In this document: piece after piece, positions 15,229 to 24,582 of the stretch
How positions within the stretch are numbered: position 1 is the first letter of the stretch
How the letters are laid out: each line of letters begins with the position of its first letter
Origin: JAFDXJ01 sp039811225
Lineage (GTDB): Bacteria > Bacteroidota > Bacteroidia > Chitinophagales > Chitinophagaceae
Direction of reading: 5' to 3'
Assembly: GCA_039811225.1 (NCBI GenBank)
Contig: JBDHYG010000001.1
Location: forward strand, 310,001-374,000
DNA: 64,000 bases
Translations under genes and position numbers: made by a program
The notes under the pieces: generated by a model
Databases searched by the model: none
Told to the model about the DNA's origin: nothing
What the model saw: the letters and a program-made list of their open reading frames with translations, nothing else

Positions 15229-16051
15229 CGGATTGTTTTTTCTTGCGTATTAAAAAGTTCACCACGAAAATAACCGCTAATACCGTGATACCGAAAAATA
15301 TAGCCATCTGTACGGGATCAAATGCTGATGGCTCCGGCCCGGAAGGTTTTTCCATCATCAGCAAACCGATATCTTTGGATAATTCACCAAAGGAACTGGT
15401 GTCGAGGCCATCGTAATAAACCTGTGGCCCCCATCTGCCCCGTACCACATGGTCCCTGTCCAGCAATACCAGTTTTTGTGAATGAATAAACGCAGAGTCC
15501 ACGCCTTCACCATCTACCAGGCCCAGCTTAAATTCATTGAGGGCAAGATCATAAATTGTTTTCTTCGGCCCGGTTAAAAACCACCAGTTATCGCTATCTG
15601 CGCCAAAATGATCGGCATATTTTTTCAATACAGGCACTGAGTCTCTTTCCGGGTCAATAGAAAAAGATAAGAACAATACAATAGATGAATCCACCTGGTG
15701 CATGGGATCACCGCCTTTTAAAAAGGAGGCCTGCAGCTTTCGCATATTCTTTGTCAGTGTAGGGCAAATGGAAGGGCAGTGGGTAAAAAAGAAATCCGCT
15801 ACAATTATTTTGTTTTGAATTTTATCTAATTCCACGGTATCACCCAATTGATTGACCAATTTGAAATTCGCTGTTTTGTGCCAAATGGTATCTGTGGTGA
15901 GTTTGCCATTATCTGTCTTATTGATAACGGAATCCCAGTACAAGCGTTTCGGCATCACGACAGTTTTATCGCTTGCCTGTTTTACCAGGTAATAACCGAT
16001 CAGGGGAATAAAAATAGCGATACAAATGGCGAGAAGAGATTTTTTTTGCAT
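15218..16051 (-). CDS. SCO family copper chaperone for cytochrome oxidase
   Basis: This is a SCO1/SenC thioredoxin-fold protein of about 277 residues that delivers copper to the CuA site of oxidase subunit II. An N-terminal membrane anchor (LLAICIAIFIPLIGYYLV) is followed by the copper motif C92-P-S-I-C96 within THCPSICPTLTKN. A His near residue 190 (SAFIHSQKLVLLD) is the third ligand. A C-terminal hydrophobic segment near 245-265 gives a second anchor, less common in the family. I place the start at the ATG at 16051, since the longer frame to 16078 would run into the terminator upstream. DUF420 follows with an 11-base overlap. Confidence 0.88.
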   Translation of the reverse strand: MQKKSLLAICIAIFIPLIGYYLVKQASDKTVVMPKRLYWDSVINKTDNGKLTTDTIWHKTANFKLVNQLGDTVELDKIQNKIIVADFFFTHCPSICPTLTKNMRKLQASFLKGGDPMHQVDSSIVLFLSFSIDPERDSVPVLKKYADHFGADSDNWWFLTGPKKTIYDLALNEFKLGLVDGEGVDSAFIHSQKLVLLDRDHVVRGRWGPQVYYDGLDTSSFGELSKDIGLLMMEKPSGPEPSAFDPVQMAIFFGITVLAVIFVVNFLIRKKKQSGDA

Positions 16052-16062
16052 GATGCTGCGAG

Positions 16063-16096
16063 TTACAAAAAAAACCATTGCTTGCCAGCAATGGTT
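16063..16096 (-). terminator. rho-independent terminator after the cox4 gene
   Basis: On the minus strand a 10-base-pair hairpin (arms 16087-16096 and 16073-16082, loop of 4) is followed by a run of eight T. It lies 26 bases past the cox4 stop and upstream of the SCO start, so the SCO-DUF420 pair is either attenuated or separately transcribed. Confidence 0.85.
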
Positions 16097-16122
16097 CGTT
16101 ATAAAATTTACAAATTCCGTTA

Positions 16123-16551
16123 TTAATCCAGGCCGGCCGGCTTTGTCTCATGGTGTTCGGCGGGTGGCGGCATCTGCATGGTTGATTTTTCCTTGTAAAA
16201 AGGTTCATACCGGTTTTTCAAAACATTGAATGAATGGCCATCCATAATAAACGCTGTAATAAACCAGATGAATGAAATCATGGGAACCGCAACCGAAAGG
16301 ATCAAGGTACGTACTTCATGCTTCAAGTGCATGAAATAAGCAATGATATAAAATGCTTTGGCCAGCATTAAAATAATGATTACACCTTTAATAAAATAGT
16401 GCAGGGTATCTACCGGCATCCCAATCATGGAAAAACCCAGTGCCAGTTCCACTACTGTCAAAATAGAAAGAATAATGGTAACCCGCCATATCTCGCGTAC
16501 GGCCGGATCTTTTTGCCCGGGTTCTAAGGCTATTGCAGATGTATGTTCCAT
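16123..16551 (-). CDS. cytochrome c oxidase subunit IV-type protein
   Basis: This 142-residue membrane protein is of the bacterial COX4 (CtaF/CyoD-like) family, the small fourth subunit of heme-copper oxidases. Three hydrophobic segments are visible: VTIILSILTVVELALGF near 24-40, FIKGVIIILMLAKAFYIIAYFMHL near 54-77, and LILSVAVPMISFIWFITAFIM near 84-104. The FYIIAYFMHLKHE block is characteristic. The C-terminus is a soluble His-rich tail (PPPAEHHETKP). It is the last gene before the terminator of the act-cox locus, 24 bases after the cox3-type gene. Confidence 0.85.
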   Translation of the reverse strand: MEHTSAIALEPGQKDPAVREIWRVTIILSILTVVELALGFSMIGMPVDTLHYFIKGVIIILMLAKAFYIIAYFMHLKHEVRTLILSVAVPMISFIWFITAFIMDGHSFNVLKNRYEPFYKEKSTMQMPPPAEHHETKPAGLD

Positions 16552-16575
16552 AAGAATTATTTTCAGTTTTTAAAT

Positions 16576-17244
16576 TTAAATAAGATAAAAGCAGGTAAAT
16601 ACAAATACCCACACCAGGTCAACAAAGTGCCAGTACAAACCGGCTTTTTCAATCATCAGGTAATGGCCTTTGCGTTCAAATTTATCCTGCAGGGTCATGA
16701 TCAGCATGATGATATTGATTACTACGCCAGAGAATACATGGAAGCCATGAAAACCGGTAATAGTAAAAAAGAAATTAGTGAAGTTGGTAGTAGAAATAGT
16801 GCCATCTGTATTCGGGAAAGGATTCATACCCCACCAGGCACCTTCGCTATGCAGGTGTGTCCATTCCATAGCCTGGCAACTGAGGAAGGCAAGGCCTCCG
16901 ATGATTGTCCAGATAAGGTATTTCACTACTCCTTTTTTATCCATCTTATGGCCGGCATGAACAGCCAATACCATTGTTACGGAACTTAAGATCAGGATAA
17001 ATGTCATCAGGCTCACAAACAAGAGCGGGTGACCATTTCCCAGGCCGGGAAAATTGCTGAAAACCTCATTAGGGTTCGGCCATCCGTTAGTGGCAAAACG
17101 GGTGGTGCCATACGAAATGAGCAAAGCGCCAAAAGTAAAGGAGTCACTCATTAAGAAGTACCACATCATTAATTTTCCATATTCCACATTGAAAGGGCTT
17201 TTACCGCCTTTCCATGTTTGTGTTACTGCAGTTGAATTAGCCAT
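16576..17244 (-). CDS. cytochrome c oxidase subunit III (copy 2)
   Basis: This 222-residue integral membrane protein is of the COX3 family. Seen: MMWYFLMSDSFTFGALLISY near the N-terminus, repeated membrane segments, ILSSVTMVLAVHA in the middle, and the family C-terminal blocks TGFHGFHVFSGV and KAGLYWHFVDLVWVFVF. Subunit III stabilises the catalytic subunit and proton uptake. A second, shorter COX3-family gene lies 95 bases upstream in transcription order, so the oxidase may carry a split or duplicated subunit III. The EGAWWGMNPFPNTDGTIST loop is an insertion between membrane segments. Confidence 0.88.
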   Translation of the reverse strand: MANSTAVTQTWKGGKSPFNVEYGKLMMWYFLMSDSFTFGALLISYGTTRFATNGWPNPNEVFSNFPGLGNGHPLLFVSLMTFILILSSVTMVLAVHAGHKMDKKGVVKYLIWTIIGGLAFLSCQAMEWTHLHSEGAWWGMNPFPNTDGTISTTNFTNFFFTITGFHGFHVFSGVVINIIMLIMTLQDKFERKGHYLMIEKAGLYWHFVDLVWVFVFTCFYLI

Positions 17245-17339
17245 GTTGTTGTAAAAGTTTCGTTTGCAAATTTATTAGCTCACTCTGAAAACTCATGCAA
17301 ATCAGGATTTTTTTTTAGGAAAATCTTTACCGCATAAAT

Positions 17340-17930
17340 TTAGTGCATCCAATTGAAAAATATAAATAAATAAATCCAAAGTATATCCACAAAATGCCAG
17401 TAAGTAGCCGCCACTTCAATGGGCACAGTACTATAGCTTTTTGTTTTATAACTATATGCCCGGAAAAAAATAATCAATAAAGCAATCACCCCTCCGAGTA
17501 CATGCAAAATATGCAGGCCGGTAATAATGCCGAGAAAAGAGGCTGCCGGATTGCTGCCCTGCCAGATGAGTTGCACCCCATGATCATTTAAATAAATAAA
17601 TCCTACGCATTGCAATACTGCAAACAAAACACCGAGAAAAGCCGTCAATGTTATAAAAAGACGATAACGCTTCATTTCCCTTGATTTGAATGCTTTCAAT
17701 GAATAATGCATAGTCAGGCTACTGATTATGATTACCACCGTAGATACCCAAAATATCGGGGGTAAAGAAAATTCCAGCCAATTGGCCTGGTTACTACGCA
17801 CAATATATGCACTGGTAAGACCGGCAAACATCATAACAATACTTGCCATAGAAACCCACAATACAAATTTGTGTGGGTGAATCCGGGTATCCTGTGTGCG
17901 TTTTACTGAACCTGCCATCATATATTGCAA
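17340..17930 (-). CDS. cytochrome c oxidase subunit III (copy 1)
   Basis: This 196-residue COX3-family membrane protein has five hydrophobic segments. HKFVLWVSMASIVMMFAGLTSAYIVR lies near 21-46. A central SSLTMHYSLKAFKSRE block is followed by TGLHILHVLGGVIALLI near 147 and a C-terminal ATYWHFVDILWIYLFIF. The WHFVD motif marks the family. It is shorter than the next gene and separated from ctaB by 15 bases. Two adjacent subunit III genes are common in Bacteroidota oxidase loci. Confidence 0.88.
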   Translation of the reverse strand: MQYMMAGSVKRTQDTRIHPHKFVLWVSMASIVMMFAGLTSAYIVRSNQANWLEFSLPPIFWVSTVVIIISSLTMHYSLKAFKSREMKRYRLFITLTAFLGVLFAVLQCVGFIYLNDHGVQLIWQGSNPAASFLGIITGLHILHVLGGVIALLIIFFRAYSYKTKSYSTVPIEVAATYWHFVDILWIYLFIFFNWMH

Positions 17931-17945
17931 TAAATTGAAGTAAAA

Positions 17946-18896
17946 TTAAAAATGATAATTTATTTTATCTGCCAATAATGCCAAATACACAACCGGCAAA
18001 TAAATATAACTGCTAAACATCACCCTACGGGCATCTTTCACCTGCATCCCGGTATATAACCGGATACATTGAATAAGTATAAAAATATTGGCCGCAATTA
18101 CGATCCATAAACTTATTTGCCCGCTTACCTGGAAATAATACGGCAATACGCCCACCGGGAACATCATCACTGCATACATAATTGCCTGTAAGGCGGAATA
18201 CTTTGTTGGTCCTTTTTCATTGGGCAACAATTTAAAACCCGCTCTTGCATAATCGGTATGTGCCACCCAGGCAATCGCCCAAAAATGTGGGAATTGCCAA
18301 AAAAACTGGATCCCAAACAAGGCCCAACCGGCTGCATTATATACCTCCGTATCCCCGATATGGATAACAGCAAATGGATTGATCACTCCCGTTGCTGCCA
18401 CCCAGCCTATCAGGCAGGGCAAAGCCCCGGGAAAAGCGCCCACCAAAACAGCCAACGCACTTACTTTTTTTAAGGGTGTATATACAAATGCATAGAGGAA
18501 TAAACTTATGGCAGATAATAAAGCAGCAGGGAAATTAAAAAAATACCACATCATACCAATTCCCAGTAAGCCGGCAATCCACGCAAATGTAAAAGCTTCA
18601 GATGCTTTCATCCTGCCTTCGGCTACCGGTCTTTTACCAGTCCTGCGCATCAAGGCATCGGTATCTTTTTCCACTCCCTGGTTGATTGCATTGGCGCTGC
18701 CGGTAACCAATAGTCCAGCAACAAAAAGAAGTAGAGCCATTTTCCAACCACCCACTACATTGGGCGCTAACAGGAAACAAATCACACAGGTAAATACGAC
18801 TGTGAAGCTCAGGGTAAATTTACTCAACAGGAGATAGTCCTTTACCTTGGATGCAAATGAATAGGCGGGCGATGTTTCTATAGTCTTACTCATCAT
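17946..18896 (-). CDS. ctaB: protoheme IX farnesyltransferase (heme O synthase)
   Basis: This membrane prenyltransferase converts protoheme to heme O, the precursor of heme A for the oxidase encoded next to it. Seen: the first Asp-rich motif in NAINQGVEKDTDALMRRTGKRP (residues about 81-102) that binds the farnesyl diphosphate magnesium. The family YTPLKK block follows, and WVAHTDYARAGFKLLP near 215 is the second conserved region. About nine membrane helices are evident. The frame extends to 18980, but I prefer the MM start at 18896, which gives the normal family N-terminus. Heme A synthase (ctaA) is not in this window. Confidence 0.9.
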   Translation of the reverse strand: MMSKTIETSPAYSFASKVKDYLLLSKFTLSFTVVFTCVICFLLAPNVVGGWKMALLLFVAGLLVTGSANAINQGVEKDTDALMRRTGKRPVAEGRMKASEAFTFAWIAGLLGIGMMWYFFNFPAALLSAISLFLYAFVYTPLKKVSALAVLVGAFPGALPCLIGWVAATGVINPFAVIHIGDTEVYNAAGWALFGIQFFWQFPHFWAIAWVAHTDYARAGFKLLPNEKGPTKYSALQAIMYAVMMFPVGVLPYYFQVSGQISLWIVIAANIFILIQCIRLYTGMQVKDARRVMFSSYIYLPVVYLALLADKINYHF

Positions 18897-19010
18897 AAAA
18901 ATCCCATTAATAGTTGCCGCTAATGTTTTTGAAACTTCATTTAGTAAAATGCCCCAGAAATAATCCAGGGCATATTTCATTTTTAAAAAATTAATTGATC
19001 AAATACCCTG

Positions 19011-20822
19011 CTAATGCACTTTCTCATCCGCTCCCAAGGGCACATGCTGCGGAATAAAATCAATACCTTCTTTACCATATTCATATGGACCCCTGAATAC
19101 TTCCGGAATTTCACCTTCCCAGTTTCCATGACCGGGGTGAATAGGTGTAGTCCATTCCAGGGTATTAGCTTTCCACGGATTCAGCGTGGTGAGTTTTCTT
19201 CCTTTAAAAATGGAATAGAAGAAATTCAACAGGAATAAAATTTGAACGGCAAATACTATAATTGCTGTAAAGCTGATGATCTTATTTAATTCGGCAAATT
19301 GTTTAAAACTTTCCCAGGAGCTATAATCATAGTAACGGCGCGGCATACCAGCCAGGCCTTCATAGTGCATCGGCCAAAATATTACATAGGCGCCAATCAG
19401 GGATAACCAAAAATGGATATAACCCAGGTTATTATTCATATAGCGCCCAAACATTTTCGGGAACCAGTGATATACCCCGGCAAACATGGCAAACATAGCT
19501 GCCACACCCATTACCAAATGGAAATGCGCAATGATAAAATAGGTGTCATGAATATGAATATCAATAGCAGAATTTCCCATCCATATCCCGGTAAGGCCAC
19601 CGGAAATAAACATACTTACAAAACCTATCGAGAATAACATAGCCGGTGTGAAATGAATATTTCCTCGCCACAACGTGGTGAGCCAGTTAAAGACTTTAAT
19701 CGAAGAAGGTACGGCTATCAACAAGGTTAATAACACAAAGATGGACCCCAGGAAAGGATTCATTCCCGTAACAAACATGTGGTGCGCCCATACCAGGAAC
19801 GATAATATCGCAATAGCAAATAATGATGCCACCATGGCTGTGTAACCAAATATGGGTTTACGTGCATTCACACTAATTATTTCAGACACCATACCCATAC
19901 CGGGTAAGATAACGATATATACTTCCGGGTGTCCCAGGAACCAGAATAAGTGTTGATACAAAATGGCGTTACCTCCTTCATTAGGTAAAGCACCTACTCC
20001 ATTGATAAAAATATCAGACAGGTAAAAACTTGTACCAAAATTTCTGTCAAAAATCAACAGGATAAATCCGGATAATAATACCGGGAAGGAAAGTACACCT
20101 AAAACAGCAGTAAAGAAAAGGCCCCAGATTGTCAAAGGCAACCTGGTCATACTCATACCTTTTGTCCGCATATTTAAAATCGTGGTGATATAATTGAGGC
20201 CGCCTAATAAAGAAGATACCACAAACAGGGCCATAGCAATTAACCAGAGATCCATTCCCATCTTCGAACCCGGCGAAGCGCTGCCCAGGGCGCTTAATGG
20301 TGGGTAAGCCGTCCAGCCACCGCTAAAGGGACCGGTTTCTACAAAGAGAGAGGACAGCATCACTATACTGGCAGCAAAGAAAAACCAATAACTGAGCATA
20401 TTTAAAAATGGAGAAGCCATATCCCTTGCCCCTACCTGGAGCGGAATTAAGAAGTTGGCAAATGTGCCACTCAGGCCAGCTGTCAATACAAAAAAGATCA
20501 TGATGGTACCGTGCATGGTTACCAGTGCATAATATGCTTCCGGATCGATATGGCCACCCTTTGCCCATTTTCCCAGGAGTGTCTCCAGTATGGGGAAACT
20601 TGTATCGGGATAGCCCAGTTGCAAACGGAATAACACGGACATCAGGCCACCTAGTATTGCCCAGGTCATTCCCGTTATCAGGAACTGCTTCGATATCATT
20701 TTATGATCCTGGCTAAATATATACTTCGTAATAAAACTCTGGTGATGTTCATGATGACCGTTATGGCCAAGATCATGCGGTAGTGTTATTTCCGCGGCGT
20801 GTACAACAGTTTCTTCGTTCAT
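19011..20822 (-). CDS. ctaD: cytochrome c oxidase subunit I
   Basis: This is the 603-residue catalytic subunit, which holds the low-spin heme and the heme a3-CuB site that reduces oxygen. Seen: FWFLGHPEVYIVILPG, with the CuB His cross-linked to Tyr and the Glu of A1-type oxidases. VWAHHMFVTGM gives the two further CuB ligands, and HDTYFIIAHFHLVMG supplies the heme ligands. An N-terminal His-rich stretch (HDLGHNGHHEHHQS) precedes the first membrane helix. It lies 27 bases after subunit II. The features point to an aa3-type cytochrome c oxidase. Confidence 0.95.
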   Translation of the reverse strand: MNEETVVHAAEITLPHDLGHNGHHEHHQSFITKYIFSQDHKMISKQFLITGMTWAILGGLMSVLFRLQLGYPDTSFPILETLLGKWAKGGHIDPEAYYALVTMHGTIMIFFVLTAGLSGTFANFLIPLQVGARDMASPFLNMLSYWFFFAASIVMLSSLFVETGPFSGGWTAYPPLSALGSASPGSKMGMDLWLIAMALFVVSSLLGGLNYITTILNMRTKGMSMTRLPLTIWGLFFTAVLGVLSFPVLLSGFILLIFDRNFGTSFYLSDIFINGVGALPNEGGNAILYQHLFWFLGHPEVYIVILPGMGMVSEIISVNARKPIFGYTAMVASLFAIAILSFLVWAHHMFVTGMNPFLGSIFVLLTLLIAVPSSIKVFNWLTTLWRGNIHFTPAMLFSIGFVSMFISGGLTGIWMGNSAIDIHIHDTYFIIAHFHLVMGVAAMFAMFAGVYHWFPKMFGRYMNNNLGYIHFWLSLIGAYVIFWPMHYEGLAGMPRRYYDYSSWESFKQFAELNKIISFTAIIVFAVQILFLLNFFYSIFKGRKLTTLNPWKANTLEWTTPIHPGHGNWEGEIPEVFRGPYEYGKEGIDFIPQHVPLGADEKVH

Positions 20823-20849
20823 GATATTTTCTTTATTGTCTACTTATTT

Positions 20850-21977
20850 TTATTCAGGTTTTTGCCTGAGGTTTTTATTACTTGTTGCTTTCCCGGCTGG
20901 CTGATGAAATGCAACAGTTTTTGTGCTATCTGCTGCTGGAACGGCTTGCTGCATATTAGCCGGATCTTTATCCGGATAGGCTGCATAATAGGCCGGCTTT
21001 TGTTTTGCCATCCACTCATCAAATTCAGGTTGTGTTACTACGATAATAACACCACGCATGGAATAATGCCCCTGGCCGCAAAGCTGATCACAACTTATTT
21101 CATAGGCAAAATTCGGATTGCCTGTTTTGGCAATCATTTCTTTCGTGGTGAATTTCGGTGTAAGCCAGAGTGTAGTGGGCGTTCCCGGTACAGCATCCAT
21201 TTTCAGGCGGAACCAGGGTAACCCTACATCATGTACCACATCCCGGGAACCTATAATCAATTTTGTGGGTTTATTTTTTACCATATACATGGTTCCCTGT
21301 TCCAATACGATATCATCGTGTGATGCCGGATCATCGGTGACATGAATGCGGGCGCTGTCATGCCAGTTCAGGCCAAGTGCATTGGTGGCATCAATCATTT
21401 TATAATACCTTTTTCCAAAAACGCCATCATTTCCCGCATAGCGGTAAATCCAGTTAAATTGTTTCCCAATCACTTCCACTTCCATTGCATTTTTAGGAGC
21501 TTCACCAGTAAAGGCAAACCAGTTACGCAATCCTATCACAATCAGGATAGTCAATACAATGGTGGGGACGATGGTCCATATCATTTCCAGCTTGTTGTTA
21601 TGTGGGAAGTAAAAAGCTTTACGCGTGGGGCTCTCCTGGTATTTATAAGAAAACCAGAACAAAGCGATTTGCGTTCCAAAGAATACAATGCCGGTCAGAA
21701 TTAAGGTTACCCAAATCATGTGATCTACTTCATCCCCTTGTGTACTTGCCGATTCATGCACCATCAGGGTTTTACCATACAAGGCATCGTTGCACAGATA
21801 AACGGCGATCAGGCCGGCAACCAGGAAGGCTATCATCAAAAAGCCATTGACTTTATTATTATCCCTTCTTGTCTTTTCTTCTCCCTTTAAAACGGCTACA
21901 TATTCACTTGCCTTGGCAATTTGAAAAATGATCAGGAAGACAAGAACGATCACCGCGATGATAAAAAAGTTTGACAT
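20850..21977 (-). CDS. ctaC: cytochrome c oxidase subunit II
   Basis: This 375-residue subunit accepts electrons from cytochrome c through its CuA center. It begins with a hydrophobic helix (FIIAVIVLVFLIIFQIA), has a further helix near 46-62, and the pair typical of subunit II near 90-145. The periplasmic cupredoxin domain carries VVHDVGLPWFRLKMD and the CuA motif CDQLCGQGHYSM near 293-304. The intact CuA site shows a cytochrome c rather than quinol oxidase. No heme c motif is fused to it. The C-terminus has a long extension past the cupredoxin domain. Confidence 0.93.
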   Translation of the reverse strand: MSNFFIIAVIVLVFLIIFQIAKASEYVAVLKGEEKTRRDNNKVNGFLMIAFLVAGLIAVYLCNDALYGKTLMVHESASTQGDEVDHMIWVTLILTGIVFFGTQIALFWFSYKYQESPTRKAFYFPHNNKLEMIWTIVPTIVLTILIVIGLRNWFAFTGEAPKNAMEVEVIGKQFNWIYRYAGNDGVFGKRYYKMIDATNALGLNWHDSARIHVTDDPASHDDIVLEQGTMYMVKNKPTKLIIGSRDVVHDVGLPWFRLKMDAVPGTPTTLWLTPKFTTKEMIAKTGNPNFAYEISCDQLCGQGHYSMRGVIIVVTQPEFDEWMAKQKPAYYAAYPDKDPANMQQAVPAADSTKTVAFHQPAGKATSNKNLRQKPE

Positions 21978-22026
21978 AATGCAAAATTATTTTCTAAAAA
22001 TGATAGTATAAGTTTTAAAAATATTT

Positions 22027-23256
22027 TTATGTATGATGAATAACACTCTCTTTCAAATAAGGATGATACTTAGCCACCAATGGTTTCTTCGCTAATGCTT
22101 TGCCCACAAAATGGATCATCAGGCCAATATATAAAGCCGCTACACCAAAGTCAAGCCAACTCAATGTAAGTTCATTCTTTGAAATACTGGGCATAACCAT
22201 TTGATAAAAATCGATCCAATGGCCAAATAAAATCAGTACCGCCATAAAGGTCATCATTGTATAATTCCGCTTGGTAGATTTTTTCATTAAAATCAAAATC
22301 GGGCAAACAAAATTGATGATCAGGTTGAAAAAGAAAATTCCTTTATAAACACCCTGAACACGTGGTTTGAAATAAATTGTTTCTTCCGGGATATTCGCAT
22401 ACCAAATCAAGAGGTATTGGGCAAACCATAAATAGGTCCAGAAAATAGAAAAGGCGAAAATGAATTTACCCAGATCATGTAAATGCTCTTCATTGGTATA
22501 TTCGAGATACCCTTTATTTTTCAGGTAGATCACCCATAAAGTAATGAGGGCAATGCCACTTACAAATGTACTGGCAAACGTGTACCAACTATACAAAGTA
22601 GAATACCAGTGTGCATCCAAGCTCATCAACCAAAACCAGGGCGTTACAGATCCCACTGTAAGGGCAAACCATACAATGAATAAGCCGGAGGTAACAGTAT
22701 TGCGCCAAACAAAATGTTTTCCTTTTTCATAATCCATGGGGCCTGCATCCGCTTCATCACTGAGTTTCCGCATCCTGGCACCGAGGATACTCCAAAGGCC
22801 AATAGTTAATGCTGACCAGATAATAAAGAAGGTAGGGTTTAAAAAGCCACTTTTCCCTTCCAGTAATTTATCATTGGCTACGGCTTTTTTATCGATCCAA
22901 TGATATATATCGTGTAAATGGCCGATATATATAACATACAGAAAAATGATAAAGGTAATAACGCCAAAGATGGGTACCATTACGGAGATGGCTTCCCCAA
23001 CACGTTGAAAAACGAGGTGCCAACCGCCCATAGCCAGAGTAATGGCACAAATAAAGAACATGGCAGCATTACAAATCATGGTAAAATACATACTGTTGTA
23101 CATGAGGGTTCCCCAGAAAACAGATTGATCTTCCTTGGACCCTGCCCCATGTAAAATAAAACCCAGGATAACTGAAATAACTCCTATACCTATGAGCGCG
23201 AGTGCCCAGGTTTTCATTTTTGCAGGAATTTCAAATTGTTCTTTTATTGATACCAT
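22027..23256 (-). CDS. actF: alternative complex III subunit F (quinol:cytochrome c oxidoreductase)
   Basis: This 409-residue integral membrane protein has about ten hydrophobic segments, and no cofactor motif is seen. It matches ActF, the second NrfD-like membrane subunit of alternative complex III, which oxidises quinol and passes electrons to cytochrome c or directly to the oxidase. Seen: MYNSMYFTMICNAAMFFICAI near 52-72, WSILGARMRKLSDEAD near 155, and FWTYLWFAQYLLIWYANIPEE near 265. It lies between actE and the oxidase genes, so the two complexes are co-expressed and may form a supercomplex. Confidence 0.88.
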   Translation of the reverse strand: MVSIKEQFEIPAKMKTWALALIGIGVISVILGFILHGAGSKEDQSVFWGTLMYNSMYFTMICNAAMFFICAITLAMGGWHLVFQRVGEAISVMVPIFGVITFIIFLYVIYIGHLHDIYHWIDKKAVANDKLLEGKSGFLNPTFFIIWSALTIGLWSILGARMRKLSDEADAGPMDYEKGKHFVWRNTVTSGLFIVWFALTVGSVTPWFWLMSLDAHWYSTLYSWYTFASTFVSGIALITLWVIYLKNKGYLEYTNEEHLHDLGKFIFAFSIFWTYLWFAQYLLIWYANIPEETIYFKPRVQGVYKGIFFFNLIINFVCPILILMKKSTKRNYTMMTFMAVLILFGHWIDFYQMVMPSISKNELTLSWLDFGVAALYIGLMIHFVGKALAKKPLVAKYHPYLKESVIHHT

Positions 23257-23287
23257 TTTTTAAAATGTTTATCGCTGATAAATTGAT

Positions 23288-23941
23288 TTATGGTTTTGCT
23301 GCTGTTGTATCTTTTGTTGTATTCACTGCCACGGCGGCGATTGCCGGGCTTTGTTTGGATCGTATATAATGAATAATTTCCCAGCGTTGCCGACGTGTTA
23401 ATTGTGATTCATAACTTCCCATCAGATTCTTGCCATAGGTAATGGAATAAAACATTTGCCCGTCCGGCATATTCAGGGTCACCAGGTTTTTAGGTGCAGC
23501 AGGGAATGGTCCATCACCACCTTTATATAACGGTCCGTTACCATCTAATTTTGCACCATGGCAAATACCACAATTGATTAAATACAACCTTTCTGCTTCT
23601 TTCATATCCTCTGCACTCAATGGAGGCAGCGGGTTGGCAATTTGCCTGGAAGCAAAATAATTTGTAGTATCTCCCGGTAAATCTTTCGTTAAAGGGAAAG
23701 GCATATCTTCCTCCCGGGCAATAGTACCAGCTACCGGTAAATTGTTATAGAAAATTTTATCACCGGGATGTGCCGCATCTTCGGTAAACTTAGTGGAATC
23801 CCGTGCATCGTATGTTTCATAAGCTCTGCTGTGTCCCATATCCGGCATGTATTCCCGGCCTGGGTTGCGCCGCACATTATTGCAGGCAGCAAAAAGCAGG
23901 CTGGCCGATAAAATAGAAATGCTAATTGATTTTTTCATCAT
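23288..23941 (-). CDS. actE: alternative complex III monoheme cytochrome c lipoprotein (ActE)
   Basis: This 217-residue lipoprotein has the leader SILSASLLFAAC, with the anchor Cys at residue 20. A single heme c motif CGICH lies near 124-128 in LINCGICHGAKLDGNGP, with the axial Met expected in NMPDGQMFYSITYG near 155-168. It is the mobile or docking cytochrome of alternative complex III. The C-terminal RRQRWEIIHYIRSKQ helix is typical of class I cytochromes. It sits between actD and actF with short spacers. Confidence 0.88.
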   Translation of the reverse strand: MMKKSISISILSASLLFAACNNVRRNPGREYMPDMGHSRAYETYDARDSTKFTEDAAHPGDKIFYNNLPVAGTIAREEDMPFPLTKDLPGDTTNYFASRQIANPLPPLSAEDMKEAERLYLINCGICHGAKLDGNGPLYKGGDGPFPAAPKNLVTLNMPDGQMFYSITYGKNLMGSYESQLTRRQRWEIIHYIRSKQSPAIAAVAVNTTKDTTAAKP

Positions 23942-23956
23942 AAATATTTCAGTTCG

Positions 23957-24547
23957 TTATGCGATATCTACGGTTGTATCTCTGTACAATTGTTGTTGCC
24001 TGTCATAAGTGCCAAACCACCAACCAGTTTCGGCATGTTGCTCATGTACATCTTGTGCCCCATTGGCTTCCAGGAAGGCAATTACTTCTGCCGGATTGGT
24101 TTTATCGGTACATTCTATCACCATGGCAAACGTGTCATCAGTTGACCGCGGAACAAAATGATGTTTTTTTACAAAAGGAGCCAATTGGCAGAGATAGCAA
24201 AAGGTCATCGTCATACCCACGGCTGCAAACAAAACGGTCAACTCAAAAGTAATCGGTATCCAGGCGGGTAAAGCAAAGTGTGGTTTCCCACCAATATTCA
24301 ACGGCCAGTCCTGAACAAGTATCCAACTGATACAACCCAGCGCTGTAGCCGTTCCGGAAATACCATAAATAAAACCGGCCGTATGCAAACTTGTTTCGCG
24401 CAAGCCCATTTCATGATCAAGACCATGTACCGGATATGGGGTAAAAACATCATGCAGTTTGTAACCTGCTTTTCGTACCTGCCTCACTGCCGGAAATAAA
24501 ACGGCTTCCTCTTTAAAACTACCAACAATAAATCGCTTTTTTGCCAT
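23957..24547 (-). CDS. actD: alternative complex III subunit D (DUF3341)
   Basis: This 196-residue protein is of the DUF3341 family, the ActD subunit. It has a soluble N-terminal domain (RFIVGSFKEEAVLFPAVRQVRKAGY) and a central pair of membrane helices (GFIYGISGTATALGCISWIL near 58-77, ITFELTVLFAAVGMTMTFCYL near 97-117). A soluble C-terminal domain ends GAQDVHEQHAETGWWFG. No cofactor ligands are expected or seen. It lies between actC and actE in the usual order. Confidence 0.88.
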   Translation of the reverse strand: MAKKRFIVGSFKEEAVLFPAVRQVRKAGYKLHDVFTPYPVHGLDHEMGLRETSLHTAGFIYGISGTATALGCISWILVQDWPLNIGGKPHFALPAWIPITFELTVLFAAVGMTMTFCYLCQLAPFVKKHHFVPRSTDDTFAMVIECTDKTNPAEVIAFLEANGAQDVHEQHAETGWWFGTYDRQQQLYRDTTVDIA

Positions 24548-24582
24548 AATATTTTTCTTTTAAAAGAATAGTTTAACCGTTA